From: Mangrovicoccus sp049603835
GTDB lineage: Bacteria; Pseudomonadota; Alphaproteobacteria; Rhodobacterales; Rhodobacteraceae
Assembly (NCBI GenBank): GCA_049603835.1
Contig: JBMYSZ010000001.1
Span: forward strand, 1-64,000
DNA length: 64,000 nucleotides
Reading direction: 5' to 3'
Each line of letters opens with the position of its first letter. Within the stretch, counting starts at the first letter, position 1. Position numbers and translations under genes: made by a program. Below are positions 1 through 8,006 of this stretch, piece by piece. The notes under the pieces are model-generated. The model was not told where the DNA came from. It did not search any database and was given only the letters and a program-made list of their open reading frames with translations.

Positions 1-398
1 TCAGCCCCACCATTGATTGTGTCATTATCATCGCCACCATCAATGTCGTCTGCGCCATTGCCGCCTTGGATTTGATCATCACCCGCATCGCCTTTGAGCG
101 TGTCATTGCTGTCGAGCCCTGCATCAGGGCCATTATTGCCCCGCAATGTGTCATCGCCAGAGCCGCCTTCAGGCTGTCCGAGCCCAGCCCCCCATCAAGC
201 GTGTCTTCCCCTGCGCCGCCTAAAAGCGTGTCGTCGCCAGTTTCCCCTTCGAGCAGGTCATTATCGACACCGCCATCAAGAAGATCCGACCCTTCCCCCC
301 CCGAAAAGCTGATCATTCCCGGAAAGTCCCTCAAGCGTATCAGCCAAGGACGTCCCAACTAGACTATCATCATTCGTGGTACCTACAAATGCAGTCAT
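1..398 (-). pseudogene. RTX calcium-binding repeat protein, 5' part, frameshifted, runs off left edge
   Basis: On the minus strand from the ATG at 398 the translation begins MTAFVGTTNDDSL and enters GGxGxDxL-type RTX nonapeptides, which bind calcium in type I-secreted exoproteins. The repeat frame breaks twice. At a run of eight C (295-302 on the plus strand, eight G in the coding strand) one base too many leads to a stop nine codons later. Near 168-171 one base is missing and the original frame returns. Between the two shifts the +1 frame reads as good RTX sequence, so coding content is intact apart from the two indels. The 3' end lies outside the window. It may be a decayed gene, a phase-variable gene at the G8 tract, or two sequence errors. 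No clear Shine-Dalgarno (SD) precedes the ATG. RTX nature is certain; the broken state is what the given sequence shows. Confidence 0.75.
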
Positions 399-769
399 CA
401 ACCCACCCAAAATCTATGCTTAACGCGACATATAGATCGCTAATTCACAAATTAATTAAATCAAAATTGGCAAGAAAGCAAGGTAAACCAAAGCGCATAA
501 ATCCCAATCTTTAGGACCACAACACCTTTAGTTTTCAGTTTTTTACAAAAATAATAAACGAGCGAGATTAGAATGGAAGGGAGTGTCGCGTTAATTGGAT
601 TATACTGATTTTGCCGGATTTCTGCAGCTGCTCATAACGCTGCGACGTGTTAACCGATGAATTGGATCTCGGCCAATCTGGCGCAGAAGATCTATGACTA
701 CTTCCAGGAGAAGGGCTAAGCGATAGTGTTTGATCACGCGGCTGGGCATGGTTAGGTCCCAATGAAAAT
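399..769. other. AT-rich intergenic region with a possible short coding remnant
   Basis: This stretch is clearly more AT-rich than its surroundings and holds no recognisable gene. It contains the promoter side of the RTX gene to its left. A 20-codon plus-strand frame at 658-720 (starts MNWISANLA, ends with TAA) reads like the tail of a larger protein. It has no SD and stops lie just upstream, so it is at best a fragment. Confidence 0.4.
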
Positions 770-795
770 GGCGGCCAAATTGACCGCCTTTTGTG
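770..795 (-). terminator. Probable terminator downstream of valS (possibly bidirectional)
   Basis: An inverted repeat GGCGG/CCGCC (770-774 and 784-788) with a 9-nt loop lies just after the valS stop. On the minus strand it is followed by ATTTTCATT and on the plus strand by TTTTGTGTTTT, so it could stop transcription from both sides. Confidence 0.5.
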
Positions 796-814
796 TTTTC
801 GGATTTCGATGGCG

Positions 815-3800
815 CTAGGCCATCTCGGCCAAACGCTCTAGCGCGGCTTTCAGTTTTGCGATTTCTTCATCTAGCTGCGCAGCGCGTTCGCGGCTTTCTT
901 CGACCACTTCCGCCGGGGCGCTAGCCACGAATTTGGGGTTGTTCAAACGGCCGCGCAATCCGCCTGCTTCTTTCTCCAGCTTGCCCAGGGATTTCGACAG
1001 ACGGGCCTGTTCTTCGGCCACATCAATCGCATCCGCCAGCGGCAGGCCAAAGACGCCGCCATCAACAGCCACAGTCACCGTGCCTTTCGGGAAGGCTTCG
1101 ACAGCGCTTAGCCCATCGAGGCGCGCTAGACGCAGGATCAGGGCTTCGTTTTTCGCCCAAGCCGCTTGGCCAGCATCATCCAGCTCCGTGCGCAACAGAT
1201 CGAGCCGCAGCCCGGCTGGAACATGCATTTGCGCCCGTACCGAACGGATTTCTTCGATCAGGCTTAGCACCCAACCCATTTCGCGATCTGCCTCTGGGGT
1301 GACCAGATCTGCGGCGCTATATTCCGGCCAATCCGCGTGAACCAGCATTTTGCTGCGCTCGGCGGTGGTGCCCCAAAGCTCTTCGGTGATGAAGGGCATG
1401 AAAGGATGCAGCAGGATCAGACATTGATCGATCACCCAGCCCATGACCTGCCGGGTTTCAGCCACGCAAGCCGCATCGTCAGAGCCAAAGAGCGGCTTGG
1501 CGAATTCCACATACCAATCGCAGACCTTGCCCCAGACAAAGCCATAAAGCGCTTTGGCGGCGTCATCGAAGCGGAAGGCAGCCAGGGCGGCGTCGACCTC
1601 TTCGCGGACCTTCGCGGTTTCGCCGATGATCCAAAGATTGGCGGTTTGGGCCGGGCTGTCGGGCAGGCCCGCTGCTGGTTCGTAAACGTTGTAGACCTCG
1701 TTCATCTCGGCAAAGCGCACGGCATTCCAAATCTTGGTGCCGAAATTGCGATAGCCTGCGATCCGTTGGGTCGAGAGTTTTAGATCGCGCCCCATGGCCG
1801 CCATGGAAGACAGGGTGAAACGCACCGCATCCGCGCCATATTCATCGATCAGATCCAGCGGGTCGAGCACATTGCCCAATGATTTGGACATTTTCTTGCC
1901 CTTCTCATCGCGCACCAAGGCATGCACATAAACCGTGTCAAACGGCTTTTGGCCCACAACCGCATATTGCATCATCATCATCCGAGCGACCCAAAAGAAG
2001 ATAATGTCAAAACCGGTGACCAGCACATTGGTCGGGAAATAGCGTTTCAGCTCGTCGGTTTCTTCTGGCCAGCCAAGCGTGCCGATAGGCCAGAGGCCAG
2101 AGCTAAACCAAGTGTCCAACACATCCGGTTCGCGATAAATCGCCAGCGCCGGGCCATCCACATCGCCACGCGCCACATTGGGCATCATCGCCTTAGTCTT
2201 ATTGGCCACGGCGATAACAGTTTGACCGTAATAGACTTCGGCCTGGGCGATGGCTTCTTCTTCGGTGGCGGCGCAGAAGGCCTTTTGCCCGCCTTCGCTG
2301 CTCACATCAAAGGTGATGGTGCCGTCTTCTTTCTTGCCCGGCCCGTACCAAACTGGGATCTGATGACCCCACCAAAGCTGACGGGAGATACACCAAGGTT
2401 CGATATTTTCCAGCCAGTGGAAATAGACCTTTTCATCCCGCTCCGGCAGGATTTTTGTTTCGCCATTGCGCACCGCGTCCAGGGCGGGGGTGACGATTTT
2501 CTCCGCATCCACAAACCATTGGTCGGTCAGCATCGGTTCGATCACCACCTTAGAGCGGTCGCCGAAAGGCTGCATGATCGGCTTGTTTTCCACCAGCGGG
2601 ATTTCTTGCGGGGCCTCTGGGTTTTCCTCGGCGTCGTAATCCGTGTTCGGGATCATCACCGCATTGCCCTCGGCGGTGATGGCCGCCACGATTTTTTCCC
2701 GCGCTTCAAAGCGATCCAGGCCGCGATATTCCTCGGGCACCAGATTGATCACATCGATTTCGGCTTCGGTAAAGCTTTTGCCCTCGATGATCGCTTGTGC
2801 TTTCTCGGCTTCCTCGGTGTAAGGCGCGCCATCATTGCGCAACGTGCCTTTTGTATCCATCAGGCGATACATGGGGATGCCGCCGCGTTTGGCGACTTGG
2901 TAGTCGTTGAAATCATGCGCGCCGGTGATCTTCACCGCCCCAGAGCCAAACTCTGGATCGGGATATTCATCGGTGATGATCGGGATCAGGCGGCGCGCCC
3001 ATTTCGGACCGACCGGGATTTCGCAGAGCTTGCCGATGATAGGCGCGTAACGCTCATCTTTGGGATGCACCGCAACCGCGCCATCGCCAAGCATCGTCTC
3101 GGGGCGGGTTGTGGCGATGGAGATGTAGTCGCGCTCTTCGCGCAGGGTTACATTCCCGTCTTCGTCCTTTTCCACATATTCATAAGTGTGGCCCCCGGCG
3201 AGCGGATATTTGAAATGCCACATATGGCCGGGCTTTTCGATATTCTCGACTTCGAGATCGGAAATCGCCGTTTCAAAATGCGGATCCCAATTGACCAGGC
3301 GCTTGCCGCGATAGATCAGGCCTTTGTTATACATATCCACAAAGACCTTGATGACCGCATCATGGAAATCGGGGCTGTTTTCATGCCCAACCCGCGTATC
3401 CCCCGGTGCCCCCGCCATGGTGAAAGCATTGCGCGACCAATCGCATGAGGCTCCCAAGCGCTTGAGCTGCTCGATGATCGTACCGCCGGATTTCTCTTTC
3501 TGTTTCCAGACCAAATCGATGAAGTCATCGCGGCTGAAATCAGTGCGGCGCTTGCCGTCATTGGCAAGCTCGCGTTCCACCACCATCTGCGTGGCGATGC
3601 CCGCATGGTCCTGACCCGGCTGCCATAATGTGTCATGGCCCTGCATCCGGTGCCAGCGGACCAAGATGTCTTGCAGCGTGTTGTTGAACGCATGTCCCAT
3701 GTGAAGCGAGCCGGTGACATTCGGCGGCGGGATCATCACGCAAAAGCTTTCCTCTTTCGAGGCATTGGCCCCGGCTTTGAAGCTTCCGGCTTCTTCCCAG

Positions 3801-3856
3801 GCTTTATAAAGCCGCGCTTCGGCTGCAGCGGCGTCAAATGTCTTTTCCATCGGCAT
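815..3856 (-). CDS. valS: Valine--tRNA ligase
   Basis: Class I aminoacyl-tRNA synthetase that charges tRNA(Val) and edits misactivated threonine in the cytoplasm. At 1013 residues it fits the long bacterial form. The HIGH signature is present as HMGH (residues 52-55, after PPNVTGS) and the KMSKS loop at residues 655-659. The last ~65 residues form the Arg/Lys/Glu-rich coiled coil typical of ValRS (LSKSLGKLEKEAGG onward). An AGGA sits 8 nt upstream of the ATG at 3856; a second ATG two codons later is possible. It appears monocistronic, followed by a hairpin at 770-795. Identification is secure. Confidence 0.98.
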   Translation of the reverse strand: MPMEKTFDAAAAEARLYKAWEEAGSFKAGANASKEESFCVMIPPPNVTGSLHMGHAFNNTLQDILVRWHRMQGHDTLWQPGQDHAGIATQMVVERELANDGKRRTDFSRDDFIDLVWKQKEKSGGTIIEQLKRLGASCDWSRNAFTMAGAPGDTRVGHENSPDFHDAVIKVFVDMYNKGLIYRGKRLVNWDPHFETAISDLEVENIEKPGHMWHFKYPLAGGHTYEYVEKDEDGNVTLREERDYISIATTRPETMLGDGAVAVHPKDERYAPIIGKLCEIPVGPKWARRLIPIITDEYPDPEFGSGAVKITGAHDFNDYQVAKRGGIPMYRLMDTKGTLRNDGAPYTEEAEKAQAIIEGKSFTEAEIDVINLVPEEYRGLDRFEAREKIVAAITAEGNAVMIPNTDYDAEENPEAPQEIPLVENKPIMQPFGDRSKVVIEPMLTDQWFVDAEKIVTPALDAVRNGETKILPERDEKVYFHWLENIEPWCISRQLWWGHQIPVWYGPGKKEDGTITFDVSSEGGQKAFCAATEEEAIAQAEVYYGQTVIAVANKTKAMMPNVARGDVDGPALAIYREPDVLDTWFSSGLWPIGTLGWPEETDELKRYFPTNVLVTGFDIIFFWVARMMMMQYAVVGQKPFDTVYVHALVRDEKGKKMSKSLGNVLDPLDLIDEYGADAVRFTLSSMAAMGRDLKLSTQRIAGYRNFGTKIWNAVRFAEMNEVYNVYEPAAGLPDSPAQTANLWIIGETAKVREEVDAALAAFRFDDAAKALYGFVWGKVCDWYVEFAKPLFGSDDAACVAETRQVMGWVIDQCLILLHPFMPFITEELWGTTAERSKMLVHADWPEYSAADLVTPEADREMGWVLSLIEEIRSVRAQMHVPAGLRLDLLRTELDDAGQAAWAKNEALILRLARLDGLSAVEAFPKGTVTVAVDGGVFGLPLADAIDVAEEQARLSKSLGKLEKEAGGLRGRLNNPKFVASAPAEVVEESRERAAQLDEEIAKLKAALERLAEMA

Positions 3857-4027
3857 AGTTCTGGTCCTTAGACAGGTTGCCGAGGGTTTAACGAACTGCG
3901 TGGCGGAGGAAAAGAGCTAGCTTGAGAGAAGAATAGTAGGCATTTCTAAAGGCATTTTCACCATAAGCGTCGAAAGAGCGGGGTAAATTTTACTCGCTGA
4001 TTTTTGTGACATATTCTGAGGACAGAT

Positions 4028-4609
4028 ATGAAGACGTTTTTAATTGCCGCAATTTTTGCATTGTTAAGCGGAAATCTTGTTAGCGCGACGACTGTTATCT
4101 CTGGCGGCACAGGGGCTGCGGGGGGAAATTTGATTATGGCTCTGGGCACTGGCACCCAGGAAGTAACACCGCATGCCAGCTACGCTAGCGGACCGACGAT
4201 GCCGGGATCCGCCTGGGTCTGGGATGCGGATGGATTTCAGAATTACGAAACGGTGGTTTTTGGCTTCAGCTTTGATCTGACAGGATATGATCCGACGACA
4301 GCGTCTTTGTCCGGCCATTGGGCAGCTGATAATTATGGGTTTATTCGATTGAATGGTGTTGAAATCGCACAATTGCCGAATTTCAACTCGACCAGCTTTT
4401 CGCAAATGAACTCTTATCTTGCGCTAGGGCAGGGGCAATTCATGCCGGGTATTAACCATGTTAGCTATGAAATTACCAACCAAACCTATAACGCGGGCTT
4501 ACGAGCTACGGCTATGGTTACTGCCGCAGAAATACCTTTGCCCAATTCGCTGCTGTTTTTAGGCTCTGCGGCCGGGGCATTATTCATTTTTCGCGGGAAA
4601 TCTCGTTAA
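4028..4609 (+). CDS. Exported protein with VPLPA-CTERM-like C-terminal sorting signal
   Basis: 193 residues. A Sec signal peptide covers about residues 1-20 (MKTFLIAAIFALLSGNLVSA). The middle is Gly/Ser/Thr/Asn-rich with a beta-sandwich look and no family I can name. The end reads IPLPN, a ~17-residue hydrophobic helix and then RGKSR. This layout (short motif, transmembrane helix, basic tail) matches the VPLPA-CTERM/PEP-CTERM signals cut by exosortases in Rhodobacterales. No exosortase or polysaccharide gene is nearby, so processing must come from elsewhere. GAGGA lies 6 nt before the ATG. Export and C-terminal signal are well supported; function is unknown. Confidence 0.75.
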   Translation: MKTFLIAAIFALLSGNLVSATTVISGGTGAAGGNLIMALGTGTQEVTPHASYASGPTMPGSAWVWDADGFQNYETVVFGFSFDLTGYDPTTASLSGHWAADNYGFIRLNGVEIAQLPNFNSTSFSQMNSYLALGQGQFMPGINHVSYEITNQTYNAGLRATAMVTAAEIPLPNSLLFLGSAAGALFIFRGKSR

Positions 4610-4618
4610 ATCAATCTC

Positions 4619-4655
4619 TTGGTGAAAGGCCCATATCGGGTCTTTCTAGCTGTGT
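4619..4655 (+). terminator. Weak terminator-like hairpin after the VPLPA-CTERM-like gene
   Basis: AAAGGCCC and GGGTCTTT face each other across a 5-nt loop just after the stop codon (about 4626-4646), followed by a short T-containing stretch. One G-T pair and the poor T-tract make it tentative. The rest of the gap to 4820 is AT-rich promoter-like sequence. Confidence 0.35.
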
Positions 4656-4820
4656 GCAGGAGTAGAGCCGACAATATACGGCAAGAATCCTGTGTTTGGA
4701 CCTGATTCAGAGTTAAGATTTCTCTAACATTCATCCAAATATGTTAAATATGATGTAAATAAACGGGCTGCGTACGCTGGGGTTCATATATGTTAAAGGG
4801 ACAAGCCTTTACACATAATC

Positions 4821-5915
4821 ATGGACCAGCAGAGCGACAAAGCCCTCAGGATATGCAGCCCGAATATTCCGCGCGCCATGCGCGAAAGGCGCCGCAGTCT
4901 TAATAGCCTGCCACGACGGCGGCGGGGGCCTCAGGATTTGGTGGTGATGCTGGACGGCACATTATCGACGCTAGATCCGCAATGGGCGACCAATATTGGT
5001 CAGATCTTTCATGTGCTCAGTGCAATTCCGGCCCGGCAGCGACCCTGTATTTACTACGAGCCGGGCCTGCAATTTGACACTATGCGCGATAGTTGGTCGG
5101 TTATGGCGGGCGTCGGTCTGAACCGCCAAATTGCCCGCGCCTATGGATGGCTGGCTTCACGCTACCGCCCTGGTGATCGGATTTTTCTGCTGGGCTATTC
5201 TCGCGGGGCTTTTGCGGTACGCTCGCTGGCTGGGATAATTGACCAGATAGGCCTGCTCAAATCTCGCGCCGCAACGGAACGGAATGTGCGCGATATTTAC
5301 CGCCATTACCGGATCGGGGGGCAAACCCCCGTGGCGCGTCGTTTCGCCAAAAGCCTATGCCATTGGAATACGCCGATCGAAATGGTCGGCGTTTTTGATA
5401 CGGTCAAGGCCCTGGGGCTTCGGCTGCCGATCCTCAATAAATTGAGCGAGGCAAAGCATTCTTTCCACTATCCAGAGCTTAGCCATAATGTGAGCCATGG
5501 CTATCACGCGCTGGCCTTGCATGAAACGCGTCAGGCCTTTTGCCCGGTTTTATGGCGCCAGCCCGAAGGCTGGACTGGCCGGGTGGAACAAATGTGGTTC
5601 CGCGGCACGCATGGGGATATTGGCGGGCAGTTATCGCATTTCGCTCCGGCGCGGCAGTTGTCGAATATTCCGCTTAGCTGGATGCTAGAAAAAATCGAAG
5701 GTCTGAATATAGCTCTGCCCTCGAAATGGCGGGCGAAATTCCCCTGCGATGCGGATGCACCAAGCTCGGGAAACTTCAAAGGCTGGGGCAAGGTGTTCTT
5801 GCTGCGTCGCCGTCGCATTGTTGGGATGGATGGTTCCGAAAAACTGCATTCCAGCATTGGTAGTCATTTGATCCCGCGTGGTGTTGATCTGCCGCTTGGG
5901 GCGGTTGGCGCTTAG
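4821..5915 (+). CDS. DUF2235 domain protein (T6SS-Tle1-like alpha/beta hydrolase)
   Basis: 364 residues. After a basic N-terminus, the segment LVVMLDGTLSTLD (about residues 40-52) and the nucleophile elbow GYSRGAF (Ser127 in G-x-S-x-G) are the hallmarks of DUF2235. This alpha/beta-hydrolase family includes the Tle1 phospholipase effectors, but most housekeeping members have no known substrate. ITNIGQIF-like and YYEPG-like segments between them also fit. No signal peptide or membrane segment is evident. It stands alone, with no VgrG, PAAR, immunity or other type VI genes, so an effector role is not supported. No convincing SD precedes the ATG. A small inverted repeat AAAGG-N6-CCTTT lies about 10 nt upstream. 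Confidence 0.85.
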   Translation: MDQQSDKALRICSPNIPRAMRERRRSLNSLPRRRRGPQDLVVMLDGTLSTLDPQWATNIGQIFHVLSAIPARQRPCIYYEPGLQFDTMRDSWSVMAGVGLNRQIARAYGWLASRYRPGDRIFLLGYSRGAFAVRSLAGIIDQIGLLKSRAATERNVRDIYRHYRIGGQTPVARRFAKSLCHWNTPIEMVGVFDTVKALGLRLPILNKLSEAKHSFHYPELSHNVSHGYHALALHETRQAFCPVLWRQPEGWTGRVEQMWFRGTHGDIGGQLSHFAPARQLSNIPLSWMLEKIEGLNIALPSKWRAKFPCDADAPSSGNFKGWGKVFLLRRRRIVGMDGSEKLHSSIGSHLIPRGVDLPLGAVGA

Positions 5916-6058
5916 GCCGAAACATCTCTGTCAAATCCGTGTTGTTACAGTGAGCCGGGTTTAGCGCACGCCAGGTAACCTTGAGGTGAGGCTGGGCTGC
6001 GCCCTTTGATTGGCTCGCCTAGATTGGGTCCACGCTCAACCCTGAAAGGACCCTTATT

Positions 6059-6580
6059 ATGATGCGCCTCACCCTTGCCGCTGCTGCCGCAGCCTTCCTG
6101 ACCACCACCGCCGCCTTTGCTGGCCCGCAATATATTGACGAGACCGGTTTTGCGGTTTCGGGCTATGATGTGGTGGCCTATTGGGATCTGGACCAATCCT
6201 CTATTGGCACAGCTCAGCCCGCCGGTGTTCCGGGCCATGCGGATATCACGGCCGAATATAACGGGGCGACTTTCGCCTTTTCGACCGAAGAAAACCGCGA
6301 CATCTTCTTGAAAAATCCTGCGAAATACGCGCCCCAATATGACGGCCACTGCGCTTATGGTGTGGCTCAGGGCGGCAAAGTGCCGGGCAATCCAAATCTG
6401 TGGCGCATTGTGGATGACAAGCTTTATCTCAATATTACCAAAGTCGTTGTCGGCTTTTGGGAAGAAGATATCCCGGGCAATCTGACCAAGTCCTCCACCA
6501 ATTGGGTCAGTATCGAAGACAATGCGGCCTCGACCAATACTATCCCGAAATTTACTTCGTCTGCGCCGCTGGCCGAGTAA
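6059..6580 (+). CDS. Periplasmic YHS domain-containing protein
   Basis: 173 residues with a Sec signal peptide (about residues 1-21, ending TAAFA). The mature part begins with the YHS-family pattern (FAVSGYDVVAYWD), followed by YNGATFAFSTEENRDIFLKNPAKYAPQYDGHCAYGVAQGG. Stand-alone YHS proteins are thought to bind metal, but their job is not established. AAAGGA lies 8 nt upstream of the first of two adjacent ATG codons (6059 and 6062). It is followed in the same direction by a rhodanese and a secreted esterase, with a weak hairpin between. Confidence 0.88.
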   Translation: MMRLTLAAAAAAFLTTTAAFAGPQYIDETGFAVSGYDVVAYWDLDQSSIGTAQPAGVPGHADITAEYNGATFAFSTEENRDIFLKNPAKYAPQYDGHCAYGVAQGGKVPGNPNLWRIVDDKLYLNITKVVVGFWEEDIPGNLTKSSTNWVSIEDNAASTNTIPKFTSSAPLAE

Positions 6581-6594
6581 GATAGTCTGAAATC

Positions 6595-6625
6595 AGGGCC
6601 GGATGCTCTCTGGCCCATTTCTCTT
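6595..6625 (+). terminator. Weak hairpin between YHS and rhodanese genes
   Basis: GGGCC (6596-6600) pairs with GGCCC (6612-6616), followed by ATTTCTCTT. It may act as a partial terminator, or as an RNA end for the YHS transcript. Confidence 0.35.
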
Positions 6626-6643
6626 CACAGGGGGCAAGAGCCT

Positions 6644-7129
6644 TTGTCATCCTCTACTGCACCAGGTTTTGTAACACGGCGGCGATTATTCACGGCTATG
6701 GGGGCGGGATCCGTTGTGATCTTGGCGGCAGGGCTTGGGGTGCGCATCGCGCTGCGCCCTGCGTCGGAGGGCGATTTGATCACCCCGGACCAAGCCCATG
6801 CAATGGCCTTGTCGGATCGCGCGGTTCTTGTGGATATCCGCCGCCCGGATGAATGGGCGCGCAGCGGTATTGGAGAAGGAGCAATTCCGCTGGATATGCG
6901 CCGCCCGGATTTTATCCAAGCCCTTAGCGAAATAGTCGGCGGCGCCCGTAATCGCCTGATCATTCTGATTTGCGCGGGCGGGGTGCGTTCGCGTTGGATG
7001 GCCAGCCGTCTGGCTGAGGCTGGGTTTAGCCATATTATCGATGTGCCCGAAGGGATGCAGGGATCGCGGGCGGGGCCTGGCTGGCTGCGGCGCGGTCTAC
7101 CAACTGTCAAATGGGATGGAAACCAATGA
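6644..7129 (+). CDS. Rhodanese-like domain protein with Tat-type signal
   Basis: 161 residues. The start is a TTG at 6644, with AGGGGG about 10 nt upstream and no nearby ATG in frame. The N-terminus has consecutive arginines before a hydrophobic stretch (TRRRLFTAMGAGSVVILAAGLG), which suggests Tat export or membrane anchoring. The rhodanese fold follows: LVDIRRPDEWARSGIGEGAIPLDM, then the active loop CAGGVRS with catalytic Cys110. Such single-domain sulfurtransferases pass sulfane sulfur to thiols or cyanide; the substrate is unknown. Its stop overlaps the ATG of the next gene (ATGA), so the two are translationally coupled. Confidence 0.88.
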   Translation: MSSSTAPGFVTRRRLFTAMGAGSVVILAAGLGVRIALRPASEGDLITPDQAHAMALSDRAVLVDIRRPDEWARSGIGEGAIPLDMRRPDFIQALSEIVGGARNRLIILICAGGVRSRWMASRLAEAGFSHIIDVPEGMQGSRAGPGWLRRGLPTVKWDGNQ

Positions 7130-7941
7130 AGTTAATCAGTGCCGCGATTGCCGCGATTTTTAGTGCTGGGCTGGCCCAGGCTGGCTGTTTGGAGCAGGCC
7201 GCGCCATGTGAATTGCCCAGCGGCAGTTATCATATAGAGCGGCCAGACGGGCAGGGAACAGTCCCCGCCATTGTGTTTTTGCATGGATGGGGCAGCCAAG
7301 GCGCCAATACTATGGGCAATCGCCGCTTGGTTCAGGCGTTTCTGGATCGCGGCTATGCGTTTTTGGCGCCAGATGGCACGCCGCGCGGATCTGGCGGCGG
7401 GCGGTCTTGGTCCTTCCATCCCGATTGGCCGCCTGTGCGCGATGAGCGCGCCTTTCTGAAGTCAGTCATTGCCGATGCGGCGGTGCGTTTTGATGTGGAT
7501 CCCGAGCGGGTGATCTTGTCGGGCTTTTCCGCTGGCGGCTTTATGGTCAGCTATGCGGCGTGTGCCGAACCCGATCTAGCCGCCGCTTATGCGCCGGTCA
7601 GTGGCGGGTTTTGGCGCCCCCATCCCGAGAGCTGCGAAGGCCCGGTGAAATTGCTGCATAGCCATGGCTGGCGCGACAAAACCGTGCCGCTCGAAGGCCG
7701 ATTTTTGCGAGGCGGCCAGGTGGCGCAAGGGGATATATTCCACGGGATGGAAATCTGGCGCGAGGCGAATGGCTGCGACGGGATGACAGCAGATGACTTT
7801 TCGACCCGTGGCGAATTTTGGCTGCGCAGTTGGTCGCGATGCGATGCGGATAGTGCGCTGGATTTCGCGCTTTTCCCTGGGGGGCATACAGTGCCCGCGG
7901 GTTGGGCGGATATGGCCATGGATTGGTTCGAGGCGCTATAA
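7126..7941 (+). CDS. Secreted esterase, polyhydroxybutyrate depolymerase / LpqC family
   Basis: 271 residues with a signal peptide (MKLISAAIAAIFSAGLAQAG). The start at 7126 is chosen over 7111 because it gives a clean signal peptide and overlaps the rhodanese stop as ATGA. Alpha/beta-hydrolase features: oxyanion region VFLHGWGSQG, elbow GFSAGG with nucleophile Ser135, and a C-terminal FPGGHTVP supplying His. The family (LpqC/poly-3-hydroxybutyrate depolymerase, feruloyl-esterase-like) hydrolyses short-chain polyesters or aryl esters. The exact substrate cannot be read from sequence. Confidence 0.85.
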   Translation: MKLISAAIAAIFSAGLAQAGCLEQAAPCELPSGSYHIERPDGQGTVPAIVFLHGWGSQGANTMGNRRLVQAFLDRGYAFLAPDGTPRGSGGGRSWSFHPDWPPVRDERAFLKSVIADAAVRFDVDPERVILSGFSAGGFMVSYAACAEPDLAAAYAPVSGGFWRPHPESCEGPVKLLHSHGWRDKTVPLEGRFLRGGQVAQGDIFHGMEIWREANGCDGMTADDFSTRGEFWLRSWSRCDADSALDFALFPGGHTVPAGWADMAMDWFEAL

Positions 7942-7965
7942 AGCGCTTCCCGAAACGCATAGGTG

Positions 7966-7994
7966 CAGGCTGCGCCGGGCTTGACCCGGCGCCT
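7966..7994 (-). repeat. Palindromic intergenic repeat, family A (copy 1), between convergent genes
   Basis: A 29-nt element with a perfect 8-bp stem (GCGCCGGG/CCCGGCGC) and loop TCAAG read on the minus strand. It sits between the converging esterase and RTX genes and could terminate both, although no T-tract follows. A second copy with compensatory changes lies at 35102-35130. Confidence 0.7.
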
Positions 7995-8006
7995 CCTTGG
8001 GGCGCG

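Noticed and set aside
66..362. Pro/Ser-rich plus-strand frame at the left edge
   Set aside because: It is the complement of RTX nonapeptides, which explains its repeats.
568..762. 64-codon minus-strand frame
   Set aside because: Pro/Ser-rich, no SD, AT-rich surroundings and no recognisable pattern.
1922..3448. 508-codon plus-strand open frame
   Set aside because: It is antisense to valS, has no SD or domain, and its composition follows the reverse of the valS codons.
4821..5915. Type VI secretion phospholipase effector
   Set aside because: Only the DUF2235 fold supports it; no VgrG, PAAR, adaptor, immunity or T6SS genes are near.
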